64,000 nt of DNA from G963678445 sp963678445 (GTDB lineage Bacteria; Hydrogenedentota; Hydrogenedentia; Hydrogenedentales; G963678445), in NCBI GenBank assembly GCA_963678445.1, contig OY782877.1:992001-1056000 (forward strand). Reading direction: 5' to 3'. Below the pieces are notes generated by a model. That model was not told the origin of the DNA and did not search any database. It saw only the letters and a list, made by a program, of their open reading frames with translations. Shown piece by piece: positions 17,909 through 26,778 of this stretch (within the stretch, counting starts at the first letter, position 1; each line of letters starts with the position of its first letter). A program made the position numbers and the translations under genes.

Positions 17909-18818
17909 AGAAATTATTTCATACGAAGTCCTTCTAGATAACCTGCCCGACGGCGTCTTCTTCGTCGACATGGACCGGCGCATCACCTATTGGAATAACG
18001 GCGCTGAACGCATCACCGGCTACAGCAAAGCCGACGTTGTCGGCAAGACCTGTCCCGACGACTTCCTCGGTCATTTCGACCACAAAGGCGCTCCCCTCTT
18101 CGAACGCAAAACCCCCGTACTCCTCACCCTGAAAGACGCCCAAACCCGCGACTTCGAAGTTTTCCTGCAACACCACGACCACAGCCACATCCCCGCCCTG
18201 TGTCGCATCAGCCCCATACGCAACCCCCGCGGCGACATCATCGGCGCACTCGAAGTCTTCAGCGAAAACAGCGCCAACATACAAGAAAAACAACACATCG
18301 AAGAACTCGAAGAAATGGCCCTGCTCTGCCCCCTCACCGGCGTCGGCAACCGCCGCTACACCCTCATGGCCCTCCACAACGCCTTCGAAGAATTCCGCCG
18401 CTACAACTGGGGCTTCAGCGTGCTGTTTATCGACATCGACCACTTCAAAAACGTCAACGACACCTACGGCCACGCCATCGGCGACGACGTGCTCTGCATG
18501 GTCGCCCAGACCCTCGACAACAGCCTGCGCTCCTTCGACTTCGTGGGACGTTGGGGCGGCGAAGAATTCGTCATCATCCTGCCCAACATCACCGAAGACA
18601 TGCTCACCGGCATCGCCGAACGCTGCCGCCGCCTCATCGAAGAAAGCTGCTTCCAACACCAAGGCAAAACCATCCCCATCACCATCTCCATCGGCGGCGT
18701 ACTCGCCCGCCCCGAAGAAACCCCCGAAGAATGCCTCCACCGCGCCGACCAATGCATGTACCAAAGCAAAACCAACGGCCGCAACCGCGTCACCCTCGAA
18801 AACGAAATTACCCCATGA
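17901..18818 (+). CDS. PAS-GGDEF diguanylate cyclase
   Basis: A 305-residue cytoplasmic signalling enzyme that makes cyclic di-GMP from two GTP. An N-terminal PAS domain (about 10-125, ITYWNNGAERITGYSKADVV) is followed by a short helical linker and a GGDEF domain. The active-site motif is GGEEF (219-223). An RSFD sequence exactly five residues before it (210-213) matches the RxxD inhibitory site, so product inhibition is expected. The metal-binding Asp lies in FIDIDHFKNVND. The gene has a strong preference for C in third codon positions, like the preceding gene. It may control the flagella encoded in the window, but no direct link is visible. Confidence 0.93.
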   Translation: MNKEIISYEVLLDNLPDGVFFVDMDRRITYWNNGAERITGYSKADVVGKTCPDDFLGHFDHKGAPLFERKTPVLLTLKDAQTRDFEVFLQHHDHSHIPALCRISPIRNPRGDIIGALEVFSENSANIQEKQHIEELEEMALLCPLTGVGNRRYTLMALHNAFEEFRRYNWGFSVLFIDIDHFKNVNDTYGHAIGDDVLCMVAQTLDNSLRSFDFVGRWGGEEFVIILPNITEDMLTGIAERCRRLIEESCFQHQGKTIPITISIGGVLARPEETPEECLHRADQCMYQSKTNGRNRVTLENEITP

Positions 18819-18874
18819 CTGTCGCCATGAGGTAGTTCCGTTTTTAAAACACGCTTTATCTATCAAGTATCAGC

Positions 18875-20494
18875 TTAACTTTGGGTCCATTGTTTTGCCC
18901 AATCGGGGTTGAGGCGGCTTTGGATCTCCCAGCAGTCGAGGAGGGTGAGGGCGGCCATGTTTTCGACGACGGGGACGGCGCGGGGGACGATGCAGGGGTC
19001 GTGGCGGCCGTGTACTTCGCAGGTGACGTTGTCGCCGTGGATGTCGATGGTTTGTTGGGGTTGTGAGATGGAGGAGGTGGGTTTGACGACGAGTTGCATA
19101 ACAAGAGGCTGTCCGGTGCTGATGCCGCCGATGATGCCGCCGGCGTTGTTGCTGAGGAAGCCGCCGTCGCGCATGTTGTCGTTGGAGGCGCTGCCGCGTA
19201 GTTTGGACAGGGCGAAGCCACCCCCTATTTCGATGCCTTTGACGGCGCCAATGGTCATGATGGCGGAACAGAGGCGGGCGTCGAGTTTACCGAAAACGGG
19301 GTCGCCCAGGCCTGCGGGCAGTCCCAGGACTTCCAGACGGATGAGTCCGCCTACGGAGTCTTGCTCTTTGCGGGCTTGCAGGATAGCGTCTGCCATTTTT
19401 TCCGCAGCTATGGGATCGGCGCAGCGCACGGGGTTGGATTCGATCACGTCAAAGTCACAGGTGTCGGCTTCGATGTCGCCTATGGCCACGGTGTGGGCAA
19501 CAATTTTCACGCCGTAGTTGGCCAGAACCTGGCGTGCAATAGCGCCGGCAGCGACGCGGCAGGCGGTCTCGCGACCGGAGGAGCGTCCGCCGCCTCGGTA
19601 GTCGCGGATGCCGTATTTGCGGTAGAAGCTGAAGTCGGCGTGGCCGGGACGGAAGAGATCTTTTATATTGGAATAACTTTCGGACTTTTGGTCCTGGTTG
19701 TAAATGACAAGCGCGATGGGTGCGCCGGTACTCTTGCCTTCGAACACACCGGAGAGGATGTGTACGGTGTCGCTTTCTTTGCGACGGGTCACGAGTTTGC
19801 TCTGGCCTGGACGTCGCCGGTCCAGTTCGTGCTGGATGCTTTCTTCGGAAATGGGAATGCCGGGCTGCATGCCGTCGAGTACTGCACCAATCGCGGGACC
19901 GTGGCTTTCGCCGAAGGTGGCCACGCGGATGATTTCGCCGTAGGTGTTTGCAGCGCGACTGCGTACGCTCAGTTCTTCCCGTAATGCGTCTTCCAGCTGC
20001 ACGGCCAGGCCGTCGGGGGTATCCGATGCGGTATCGAGCACGATATCGGCATAGGGCAGCAGCACGTCTTCGATCATCGTGCAGCGCTCGGTGTAGCGCG
20101 TCTTGCCTTCCGGACCGGTCAACCAGGGGGGGATACCCTTGGCCGTTGCACGTTCCCACAATACTTCGGGATCGCCGGAGAGATAAATTAATATGGCATC
20201 GTTGCGTAGCAAACGTCGGGAAGCCGGATTCAACATCGTGGAACCGCCGGTGATCAGCAGACGCCAGTCGTGTTGCACAACCTCCGCTACAGCATCTACT
20301 TCGAGCTGACGAAAATAGGCTTCACCGTGTTCGGTAAAGATTTCCCGACAGGTACGTTTTGTCCCTTCCCGTTCTTCGTACAAGGCTTCTACCTGCGCAT
20401 CGGTTTCCAGCGCGGTCCAGCCCAAACGTTCCGCCAACGCGCAACCTACTGCTGATTTGCCCGCGCCTTTCGGCCCCATGATGACTATATTCAT
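18875..20494 (-). CDS. shikimate kinase - chorismate synthase fusion protein
   Basis: A 539-residue fusion of two non-consecutive shikimate-pathway enzymes. Residues 1-175 are a shikimate kinase-like P-loop domain with Walker A GPKGAGKS (7-14), Asp32 in LETD and the FRxxE motif (61-65). The usual GGG shikimate-binding motif reads GGS (83-85) and the lid lacks the normal RP motif (GIPPWLTG). Residues about 183-539 are a full-length chorismate synthase with GESHG, RRRPGQS, DYRGGGRSSGRET, NAGGIIGGISTGQP and RHDPCIVPRAVPV. The ATG at 20494 has AAGGA upstream. aroA, which codes for the step between the two activities, is next door on the same strand. The kinase half may be altered in activity. Confidence 0.9.
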   Translation of the reverse strand: MNIVIMGPKGAGKSAVGCALAERLGWTALETDAQVEALYEEREGTKRTCREIFTEHGEAYFRQLEVDAVAEVVQHDWRLLITGGSTMLNPASRRLLRNDAILIYLSGDPEVLWERATAKGIPPWLTGPEGKTRYTERCTMIEDVLLPYADIVLDTASDTPDGLAVQLEDALREELSVRSRAANTYGEIIRVATFGESHGPAIGAVLDGMQPGIPISEESIQHELDRRRPGQSKLVTRRKESDTVHILSGVFEGKSTGAPIALVIYNQDQKSESYSNIKDLFRPGHADFSFYRKYGIRDYRGGGRSSGRETACRVAAGAIARQVLANYGVKIVAHTVAIGDIEADTCDFDVIESNPVRCADPIAAEKMADAILQARKEQDSVGGLIRLEVLGLPAGLGDPVFGKLDARLCSAIMTIGAVKGIEIGGGFALSKLRGSASNDNMRDGGFLSNNAGGIIGGISTGQPLVMQLVVKPTSSISQPQQTIDIHGDNVTCEVHGRHDPCIVPRAVPVVENMAALTLLDCWEIQSRLNPDWAKQWTQS

Positions 20495-20528
20495 ATATCG
20501 CAATCCTTTTTAACTATTTTATTTTCTC

Positions 20529-20570
20529 TTGGGGAAACCTTCTTTTTACAAAAAAAGAAGGTTTCCCCAA
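20529..20570 (-). terminator. HP-2-type long hairpin between aroA and the aroK-aroC fusion
   Basis: A perfect 19-bp stem, 20529-20547 pairing with 20552-20570, with a 4-nt loop (ACAA). The stem runs from TTGGGGAAACC into an A/T-rich top (CTTTTT/AAAAAG). It can act as a terminator on either strand and belongs to the same style as the hairpins at 55694 and 58656. Confidence 0.65.
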
Positions 20571-20604
20571 GCCCCTTCCAAGAAAAATGAAGAGAGGCCG
20601 TTAT

Positions 20605-20655
20605 AGTTAGGAATGGCAAGAACCATACCTAACGTCTGAGGTCGCTGGACCGCTC
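20605..20655 (-). repeat. DPR repeat, left half
   Basis: A minus-oriented partial copy with head GCGGTCCAGCGACC and second hairpin GTTAGGTATGG/CCATTCCTAAC. It abuts the stop codon of aroA (20656). Confidence 0.7.
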
Positions 20656-21924
20656 TCATTGCGCCACGCCGCCCAACGCGGTGAGTACGCTTGCAAAGGT
20701 CGGGAAGGTAACTTCGACCGCTTCGTAACCGTGAATCACGGTGGCGCCGGACAATTGTGTCGCACCCATGGCCAATGCCATGACCACACGGTGATCGCCG
20801 TGTCCTTCGACGGTCGCCGCATGCAAGCCACCGCCTTCAATCACCATACCATCGGGCAGTTCCTGTATTCGTGCACCCATTTTTTCCAGTTCCATGCGCA
20901 TCACGGCAATGCGATCGGTCTCTTTCAGGCGCGCCTGGGGCACGTTGACTAAGCGTGTCGTCCCTTCTGCAAAGCAGGCCAACACCGCCAGCATCGGCAA
21001 GGCGTCCGGGGTGGCGTTCAGGTCCAGTTCACAACCTTGGAGACGATCCGCTTCTACGCGAATGCCTTCGCTCTCCACGGTTACCCGTGCGCCCATGGCC
21101 CGCAGATAATCCACGACCGCCTTGTCGCCCTGCGTGTCGGACATATCCAGTCCCTGACAGAGCACGGCATTCCCCGGCAATGCCCCTGCCGCCAGGAAAA
21201 AAGTTGCTGAGGAAAAGTCGCCGGGAATCCGTCCCCGAACCGGTGCATACGCCTGCCCACCGGAAATACGAAACTCGCTCAAGTCATCCGCATAGTCCAC
21301 CGTCACCCCCTGGCGTTCCAACCAATCCAGTGTCATATGCACATACGGTTTTTCATGCAAAACTGGAACCTGTAAGCAGGTCTCCTGCTCCGCCAGCGGC
21401 GCATTGATTAGCAGCGCCGTTACATATTGACTCGTCACCGCTTCCAGGGAAACCGTGCCGCCTTTCAATCGGCCTTCAACTACGATAGGCGGACATCCAT
21501 TGTCCCGTGTCGAACGCACCCGTGCGCCCAGGCCATTCAACGCATCCACCAACGGTCCACAGGGACGTCGGCATACCTGTTCATCGCCTGTGAGGACCGC
21601 CATCCCCTCTGTGAGCAGTGCCGCACTGCCCAATGCAATTCGCATGGTCGTACCGGAGTTGCCCACATCGATTACTTTTTCGGGAACATGCACCTCCCCC
21701 TTCATCCCCTGTACCCGCCACACGTTGTCCTCTTCGACAATTTCCGCACCCAATGCCCGGTATGCCCGAAAGGCTGCGCGCGCATCGGAGGATTCCAACG
21801 GATACGCAATCTCGCTCTCTCCCGCAGCCAAGGCTGCAATGGCCACCGCCCGAATCGTATGTGATTTCGAACCCGGCACGTTCATTGCACCCTGCAACAC
21901 CGATTTTTCAACCCGCAAATCCAT
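20656..21924 (-). CDS. aroA: 3-phosphoshikimate 1-carboxyvinyltransferase (EPSP synthase)
   Basis: A 422-residue EPSP synthase, which joins shikimate-3-phosphate and phosphoenolpyruvate in the sixth step of aromatic amino acid synthesis. Landmarks are NVPGSKSHTIRA (15-26), DVGNSGTTMR, DFSSATFFLAAGAL, RLKETDRI and EGHGDHRVVMALAMGA, covering the substrate- and PEP-binding loops of both inside-out barrel domains. The start at 21924 is chosen because AAAGGA lies 7 nt upstream; longer in-frame starts add 41 unconserved residues. The length is standard. It lies upstream of the shikimate kinase-chorismate synthase fusion, separated by about 160 bp with a DPR half-copy and a hairpin. Confidence 0.95.
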   Translation of the reverse strand: MDLRVEKSVLQGAMNVPGSKSHTIRAVAIAALAAGESEIAYPLESSDARAAFRAYRALGAEIVEEDNVWRVQGMKGEVHVPEKVIDVGNSGTTMRIALGSAALLTEGMAVLTGDEQVCRRPCGPLVDALNGLGARVRSTRDNGCPPIVVEGRLKGGTVSLEAVTSQYVTALLINAPLAEQETCLQVPVLHEKPYVHMTLDWLERQGVTVDYADDLSEFRISGGQAYAPVRGRIPGDFSSATFFLAAGALPGNAVLCQGLDMSDTQGDKAVVDYLRAMGARVTVESEGIRVEADRLQGCELDLNATPDALPMLAVLACFAEGTTRLVNVPQARLKETDRIAVMRMELEKMGARIQELPDGMVIEGGGLHAATVEGHGDHRVVMALAMGATQLSGATVIHGYEAVEVTFPTFASVLTALGGVAQ

Positions 21925-22223
21925 ACCCGTTCCTTTTGTACTTTCCGCAGCTCCCACCACCCGATGCTTTTTCATTATTTTCTTTTCCAACACCAAAAGT
22001 AATCCACAATCATAATTACTTTTCACCAGACCTGTCAAAAAACCCATGTTTTAAAGCCTACGAAAGTGTGGAGCGCAATCCTGTAGAGCACGGAATAAAA
22101 ACGATGCGCTATACTTGAAACGTTGGCTATGTTGCTATAATCCTGCTCATGGATTTTTGGGATATCATGGCAAAAAAAAGATTATTTCCATCTTGTGACG
22201 GTTTTTGTGTAGGATATGCAACG

Positions 22224-22321
22224 CTTTAGTGAGTTAAATCTGCAAAGCTTTCATAAAAAACGTTTTTTTGCTAAGGTCAGGAAGTGGAAGGACCATATCT
22301 ATTGCGAGTGGCGCTGTCCAC
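22224..22321 (-). repeat. DPR repeat, full copy
   Basis: A minus-oriented copy with head GTGGACAGCGCCAC (22308-22321 reversed), the TATGGTCCTTCCACTTCCTG block, AAAACGTTTTTTATGAAAGC, and a tail ending AACTCACTAAAG. It lies in the 597-bp gap between aroA and the GH2 gene. Confidence 0.75.
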
Positions 22322-22448
22322 TTGCTTGTGGTTCCTAAACCATTCTGCGCAGTAGCTTTCTGATAAGGCTGCCTTAGGCATGCGTCGCAAGAGAAGCAAT
22401 CGTCTTGCTTTTCCATGTGGCTTTTAAAGTTTTAATATGCCAGGTGGA

Positions 22449-22465
22449 CTATGGCTCAGCCATAG
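22449..22465. promoter_or_regulatory. perfect palindrome upstream of the GH2 gene
   Basis: CTATGGCTCAGCCATAG is a perfect 8+8 inverted repeat with one central base, 57 bp before the ATG of the GH2 gene. Its size and position suit an operator for a dimeric regulator; this is inference from shape only. The rest of the gap (21925-22521) holds only the DPR copy. Confidence 0.4.
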
Positions 22466-22521
22466 CGCCTGAAATGTAGGATCATTGAATGGGCCGTGGA
22501 GCCTTAAGTGGGAACAATTGA

Positions 22522-25500
22522 ATGGATACGTCACGAAGCTATCTCTCGCTGGATGGGGATTGGAAATTGGTGCTGGACCCCAAGGATGTGGGCATCAAAG
22601 AGGCTTGGTTTAAAAAGGCCGACTATCCGGAACCATTAACGGTGCAGGTGCCAAGCGTCTGGGATCTTTGGGTTCCTGATTATGATGGCGTGGGATGGTA
22701 TTTCAAAGAATTTGCGGCGGATGCTGCGTGGGCGGGGCAGCATGTAGAGTTGCAATTTGACGCGGCGGATTATTACGCCGAAGTCTGGTTAAATGGTGTC
22801 CGTTTGGGAGATCATGAAGGAGGCTATACGCCGTTCTCCTTCAATGTGGCGGCGCATCTACAGACGGAGAAAAAGAATCTTCTGGCGGTGCGCATTGTTG
22901 ATCCTCATGGTCCTGAGGGCTACGGCGAGTTTCATCCCAAGGAGCTCCCTGTTGCCAAGGAAGAGGGATACTGGTCTTTTGCCGGACTTTGGGGGAGTGT
23001 GCGGCTGGAGGTAAAACCACGCGCGCATGTTGAGGATGTTTTCGTACAACCGGATATCCGCCGCAAGCGCATCACGGTGACGGTGGAAACTTCTGCACCA
23101 GGCACGGTGCATCTGCATATTGACGGCACACCCTATCGTACGGAAGGCGAAGCGGGCGTATTCGCCCTGGATTTTCCCGATTTTGAATTGTGGTCTCCGG
23201 AAAGTCCGAAGCTGTACACCTTACAGGTGGATTTGATCCAGGAGGATGGCAGCTTCGATCGCACGTCAGTGCGTTTTGGCATGCGCGAGTTCTCGGTGAA
23301 GGATAACCGTTTCTATCTAAACAATCGCCCGATACATCTCAAAGGGATTTTACATCAACCCGATTATGCGCGCACGTTGGCTGCACCGGAAAATGAAGCC
23401 TTGGCGCGGCGTGAAATCGAGCTGGCGAAAAAGGCCGGGTTCAATATGATCCGCCTGCATATTAAAACACCGCCTAAAATCACGTTGGAGCTGGGGGACG
23501 AGTTGGGCATGCTGTTTTATCAGGAACCCCCTATCGGCTGGATTAAAGATTCCGCCCATATGCGCGAACGGTGTGAGCGGGAAGTGCGGGAAATGGTGCT
23601 TCGCGATCGCAATCATCCCTCCATTGTGATCTGGGGCATGCTGAATGAGTCCGGCAATGCAGATTATGTCACGCATGGTGGTGCACAGAACATCAAGGAT
23701 GACTTGTGCAAATTGACACGTTCGCTGGATCCTACGCGCCTGATTATTGATGATAGCGCGGGGGTGAATGCCACTCGTGAACGCTCGCGGTACCTCCGTC
23801 CGTATCGGGACAGTTTCGAAGTCTTCGACGATCTGCATATCTATCAACGGGCACCGGTCGATTTCACGATGGAAAACTATTATCGGCATAATGGGCAACC
23901 CAAGCAGCTATGCACCGTCTCGGAGTTTGGCTTTGGCGGAATGGAAAACCTGCCGGATGTGCTGGAGCAGTATGGCGAGGATCAGACGCGGTTGAAAGAT
24001 GCGCGTTTTCTGAAAAAAATCCTGGACGCCACTATGAAAGGGTTTTCGGAACGTAACCTGGAGCGGGTTTTTGGTGACTTTTCGGGCTTTGCCGCGGCTG
24101 CACAAGCGTTGCAGTGTGATGCGGCCCGTTTCCAGATTGATGCGATGCGCGCTAATCCGAAACTAGCGGGGTATTGCTATACGCAGTTGGCGGATGCAGG
24201 CCATGAATTCTGTGCTGGAGCATTGGACCGGTGGCGGCGTCCCAAACCCGTGCTGAAAGCTTTGAAAGAGGCGCAGGCTCCCGTGCGTCCCCTTATCCAG
24301 ATGGCCCAAACGAATCTGTTCCCCCGCCAGGAAGCCAATGTCACTGTGCTGCTGGCGAATGAAGCACGACTCGAAGGCCGTGCGGATCTTTCGTTGCAAG
24401 TGGTGGGACCAACCAATCAGGTGCTCTGGAAGAAAAAACGGTCTGTAAAAATCCCCCGTCACGGTAAGGAGCTGTGGACTGGGGCCATTTCCGCTTCTGG
24501 CTCGATCGGAACACATAAATTTGTCGTGCGTCTGATGCAGGGGATGAAAAAAATCGCTGAAAGCTCCGTAGAACTCTATGTGGTTGCCCAACCGGAGCCT
24601 TGTGATGTAGCTATCAATGTGCTTGACTCACGCGATGGCGAGTGGAGCAGCAAATGCAGTCCCTTTGCTAAAACAGGCAACCTGATAGCGCCTATCCATG
24701 TGGTGCCGCCGCTGGGAAATACGATCCGCGCCTATCCTGACAATGACCTTATGCAAGTCATGGCGCAGGTAAAAGGCGGCGCAGTCGCGATTTTCTTCAG
24801 TCCGCCAAAGGACTGGAGCGATCTGGCAGAGCGTATCGATGAAAATCTGAAAGCAACTACCAAAAATGCCGTAGGATGTTTCCTGCCCGTATGCCATTAT
24901 GCAAAGCTGCACCCTGTGTTTGAAAAATTGCCTGCACGCGGTCTCATGCGGCAACCGTACCGCAATGTTGCGCCTGCCTTCTCCTTCCTTGAATCCAGCG
25001 ATGAGGATATCTGCGGCTGTTATGATGCGATGCCCGCTGCAGGTGAAAATTATATGATGGATGGTGGCGCATGGTGGGGTAGCAATATTTTGGTGAAACG
25101 TTATGGCAGCGGACGTATCGTGTTGACGCATCTGCGTGTGTTGGAACATCTGGGAAATGACCCGCTGGCGGATCGTCTCTTTATCAACATGCTCAACCAC
25201 TTTGCGCGGCGTTCTGTCCCTTCGGATTCCCCACTTCCGGTGGATCAGAAGAGTGTGGAATGGTTGCGCGGTGAACGCAATAACAACGTGCGTAAATGGA
25301 TGGTTCTCGGCGAGTTCCCCAACTGGAATGATGAAGGACATCAGGCGGTCTACCCCCCTGAAACGAACATCGATCTGGAGGGCACCTATCCGGGATGGTA
25401 TCAGGCTATCAACTGGCGCCCCTGGTTTTCTGCATTGCGCGATGGCCATGAAGTGAATCTGCAGGATGCGCTCTCGCCTATCTTCGAGTACTATCCCCGC

Positions 25501-25797
25501 TTTGATCACGCCACCAGCTATGCCTATGCCGAATTCAGCTGCGAACGGCGGCAATCGGTGCGTATGAACATCGGTATCCAGAATGCTATGAAAATATGGC
25601 TGAATGGCACGCTCATTTTCGAATGCGAAGAGCAGGTACCTCATGATGAATTTGAAAGTGACTTTGTAAATACCTCCGTTAAACAAGGGCGCAACACGCT
25701 GTTGGTGAAATGCACGAAAATCCCCGGCCCCTATCGGTTCTCCATTGATTTCCGATGCATGGACCAGGAAATATTACAAATGAATTGGTGGCGATAG
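22522..25797 (+). CDS. glycoside hydrolase family 2 protein (beta-galactosidase/glucuronidase-like)
   Basis: A 1091-residue multi-domain glycosidase. The N-terminal jelly-roll sugar-binding domain (about 1-170) contains VPSVWDLWVPDYDGVGWYFK and WLNGVRLGDHEGGYTPF. An immunoglobulin-like domain follows, and then a TIM barrel from about 270 (NRPIHLKGILHQPDY). The probable acid/base is the Glu of WGMLNES and the probable nucleophile the Glu of VSEFGFGG, as in GH2. Beyond residue 600 there are several further beta domains, including a C-terminal module (about 940-1090, MNIGIQNAMKIWLNGTLIF) that looks like another ligand-binding jelly roll. No signal peptide is seen, so it is probably cytoplasmic or periplasmic by another route. 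The substrate is not deducible. Confidence 0.88.
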   Translation: MDTSRSYLSLDGDWKLVLDPKDVGIKEAWFKKADYPEPLTVQVPSVWDLWVPDYDGVGWYFKEFAADAAWAGQHVELQFDAADYYAEVWLNGVRLGDHEGGYTPFSFNVAAHLQTEKKNLLAVRIVDPHGPEGYGEFHPKELPVAKEEGYWSFAGLWGSVRLEVKPRAHVEDVFVQPDIRRKRITVTVETSAPGTVHLHIDGTPYRTEGEAGVFALDFPDFELWSPESPKLYTLQVDLIQEDGSFDRTSVRFGMREFSVKDNRFYLNNRPIHLKGILHQPDYARTLAAPENEALARREIELAKKAGFNMIRLHIKTPPKITLELGDELGMLFYQEPPIGWIKDSAHMRERCEREVREMVLRDRNHPSIVIWGMLNESGNADYVTHGGAQNIKDDLCKLTRSLDPTRLIIDDSAGVNATRERSRYLRPYRDSFEVFDDLHIYQRAPVDFTMENYYRHNGQPKQLCTVSEFGFGGMENLPDVLEQYGEDQTRLKDARFLKKILDATMKGFSERNLERVFGDFSGFAAAAQALQCDAARFQIDAMRANPKLAGYCYTQLADAGHEFCAGALDRWRRPKPVLKALKEAQAPVRPLIQMAQTNLFPRQEANVTVLLANEARLEGRADLSLQVVGPTNQVLWKKKRSVKIPRHGKELWTGAISASGSIGTHKFVVRLMQGMKKIAESSVELYVVAQPEPCDVAINVLDSRDGEWSSKCSPFAKTGNLIAPIHVVPPLGNTIRAYPDNDLMQVMAQVKGGAVAIFFSPPKDWSDLAERIDENLKATTKNAVGCFLPVCHYAKLHPVFEKLPARGLMRQPYRNVAPAFSFLESSDEDICGCYDAMPAAGENYMMDGGAWWGSNILVKRYGSGRIVLTHLRVLEHLGNDPLADRLFINMLNHFARRSVPSDSPLPVDQKSVEWLRGERNNNVRKWMVLGEFPNWNDEGHQAVYPPETNIDLEGTYPGWYQAINWRPWFSALRDGHEVNLQDALSPIFEYYPRFDHATSYAYAEFSCERRQSVRMNIGIQNAMKIWLNGTLIFECEEQVPHDEFESDFVNTSVKQGRNTLLVKCTKIPGPYRFSIDFRCMDQEILQMNWWR

Positions 25798-25858
25798 GAT
25801 AAATTACGGGGTTTAAAAAATAAATCTCTTCGTAGTTGATCGGATAATCTCCGTTACT

Positions 25859-25889
25859 AACGCCTTGTTTTTCAAGGCGTTTTATTTTT
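25859..25889 (+). terminator. rho-independent terminator after the GH2 gene
   Basis: AACGCCTTG (25859-25867) pairs with CAAGGCGTT (25873-25881) across a TTTTT loop and is followed by TTATTTTTG. Confidence 0.88.
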
Positions 25890-25945
25890 GCCGCAGTAGA
25901 GTGCCTTGTTAAAACGCTACGCTTTGTGAAACAGGAGTCCGCATT

Positions 25946-26656
25946 ATGGCTAGTAACTTCCCCAAATGGTTATTTGATGAAGCTAAAATAGCTGGTGTCG
26001 ATTATACAGATAAAGATATTGCCGATGATTACGATAACCAGCATGAAGAATTCAGAGACTTCGAAAAAGAAGCCAAAAACATTATCGCCGCCCTTGGCTT
26101 ATCAAACGATTCGCTAGTGTTGGATATTGGTTGTGGAACCGGAGGATTATCAATATGTCTGGCCGATGTATGTAAACATGTTTACGCGGTCGACGTGTCA
26201 AAATCTATGGTTGACAACCTTAAACGCAAAATAGCAGAGAAAGGCCTGACAAACATTGATGCCGTACAGTCTGGATTTTTAACCTATACGCATGAAGGGG
26301 ATAAGCCAGACGCCATAATAGCCAATATTACCTTGCATCATCTTCCTGACTTCTGGAAACAAATAGCCCTTTGTAGTTTTTTTGATATTCTCAAACTTGG
26401 GGGCCGCCTATTTCTGGCCGATGTCGTCTTCAGCTTTAATCCACGTTCGTATTCTGAGGCAATTGACGGTTGGTTAACGGGGATGAGAGAAATTGCTGGA
26501 CAAAAAATAGCAGATGAAACGATTGTCCATGTACGCGATGAATTTAGCACATGGGACTGGATAATGAGTGGTATGTTAACGCGCGCTGGTTTTCGAATCG
26601 ATGGTTGCTCCAAAATCATGCCGCAAATGAATACCTATATATGCACCAAGATCTAG
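25946..26656 (+). CDS. class I SAM-dependent methyltransferase
   Basis: A 236-residue methyltransferase with the Rossmann-like SAM fold. Motif I is VLDIGCGTGG (about residues 58-67), the acidic ribose-binding motif II is VYAVDVSKSM, and motif IV is DAIIANITLHHLPDF. An N-terminal helical stretch precedes the fold and the C-terminal part ends QMNTYICTKI. The substrate is unknown. The gene is visibly AT-richer than its neighbours and is flanked by hairpin terminators on both sides, so it is a single-gene unit and may have been acquired. CAGGAG sits about 8 nt before the ATG. Confidence 0.85.
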   Translation: MASNFPKWLFDEAKIAGVDYTDKDIADDYDNQHEEFRDFEKEAKNIIAALGLSNDSLVLDIGCGTGGLSICLADVCKHVYAVDVSKSMVDNLKRKIAEKGLTNIDAVQSGFLTYTHEGDKPDAIIANITLHHLPDFWKQIALCSFFDILKLGGRLFLADVVFSFNPRSYSEAIDGWLTGMREIAGQKIADETIVHVRDEFSTWDWIMSGMLTRAGFRIDGCSKIMPQMNTYICTKI

Positions 26657-26659
26657 TCA

Positions 26660-26688
26660 CTCCATCCTTTTTACGAAAAAAGATGGAG
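26660..26688 (+). terminator. hairpin after the methyltransferase gene
   Basis: CTCCATCCTTTTT (26660-26672) pairs with AAAAAAGATGGAG (26676-26688) with one mismatch and a 3-nt loop, then GATTTTAC. It resembles HP-1 hairpins in its CTTTTTACGAAAAAAG core. Confidence 0.6.
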
Positions 26689-26778
26689 GATTTTACTAGC
26701 TTCTCTATGGCTACCCACAGCAAGAATCATTAATTCTGGGTGTCCCTATGACCACTTGCCTACGGCCGCTGGATCACG

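Noticed and set aside
17934..18866. A 310-codon open frame opposite the diguanylate cyclase gene
   Set aside because: The translation is an Ala/Val/Glu/Asp-rich mirror of a C-biased gene with intact GGEEF and PAS motifs. It has no ribosome-binding site of note.
24628..25686. A 352-codon frame opposite the end of the GH2 gene
   Set aside because: Shadow of the C-terminal GH2 domains, without any recognisable protein features.
26706..26770. Possible further DPR copy between the methyltransferase and lipoprotein genes
   Set aside because: Only a few short matches such as GACCACTTG remain and the head does not fold cleanly, so it was not counted.
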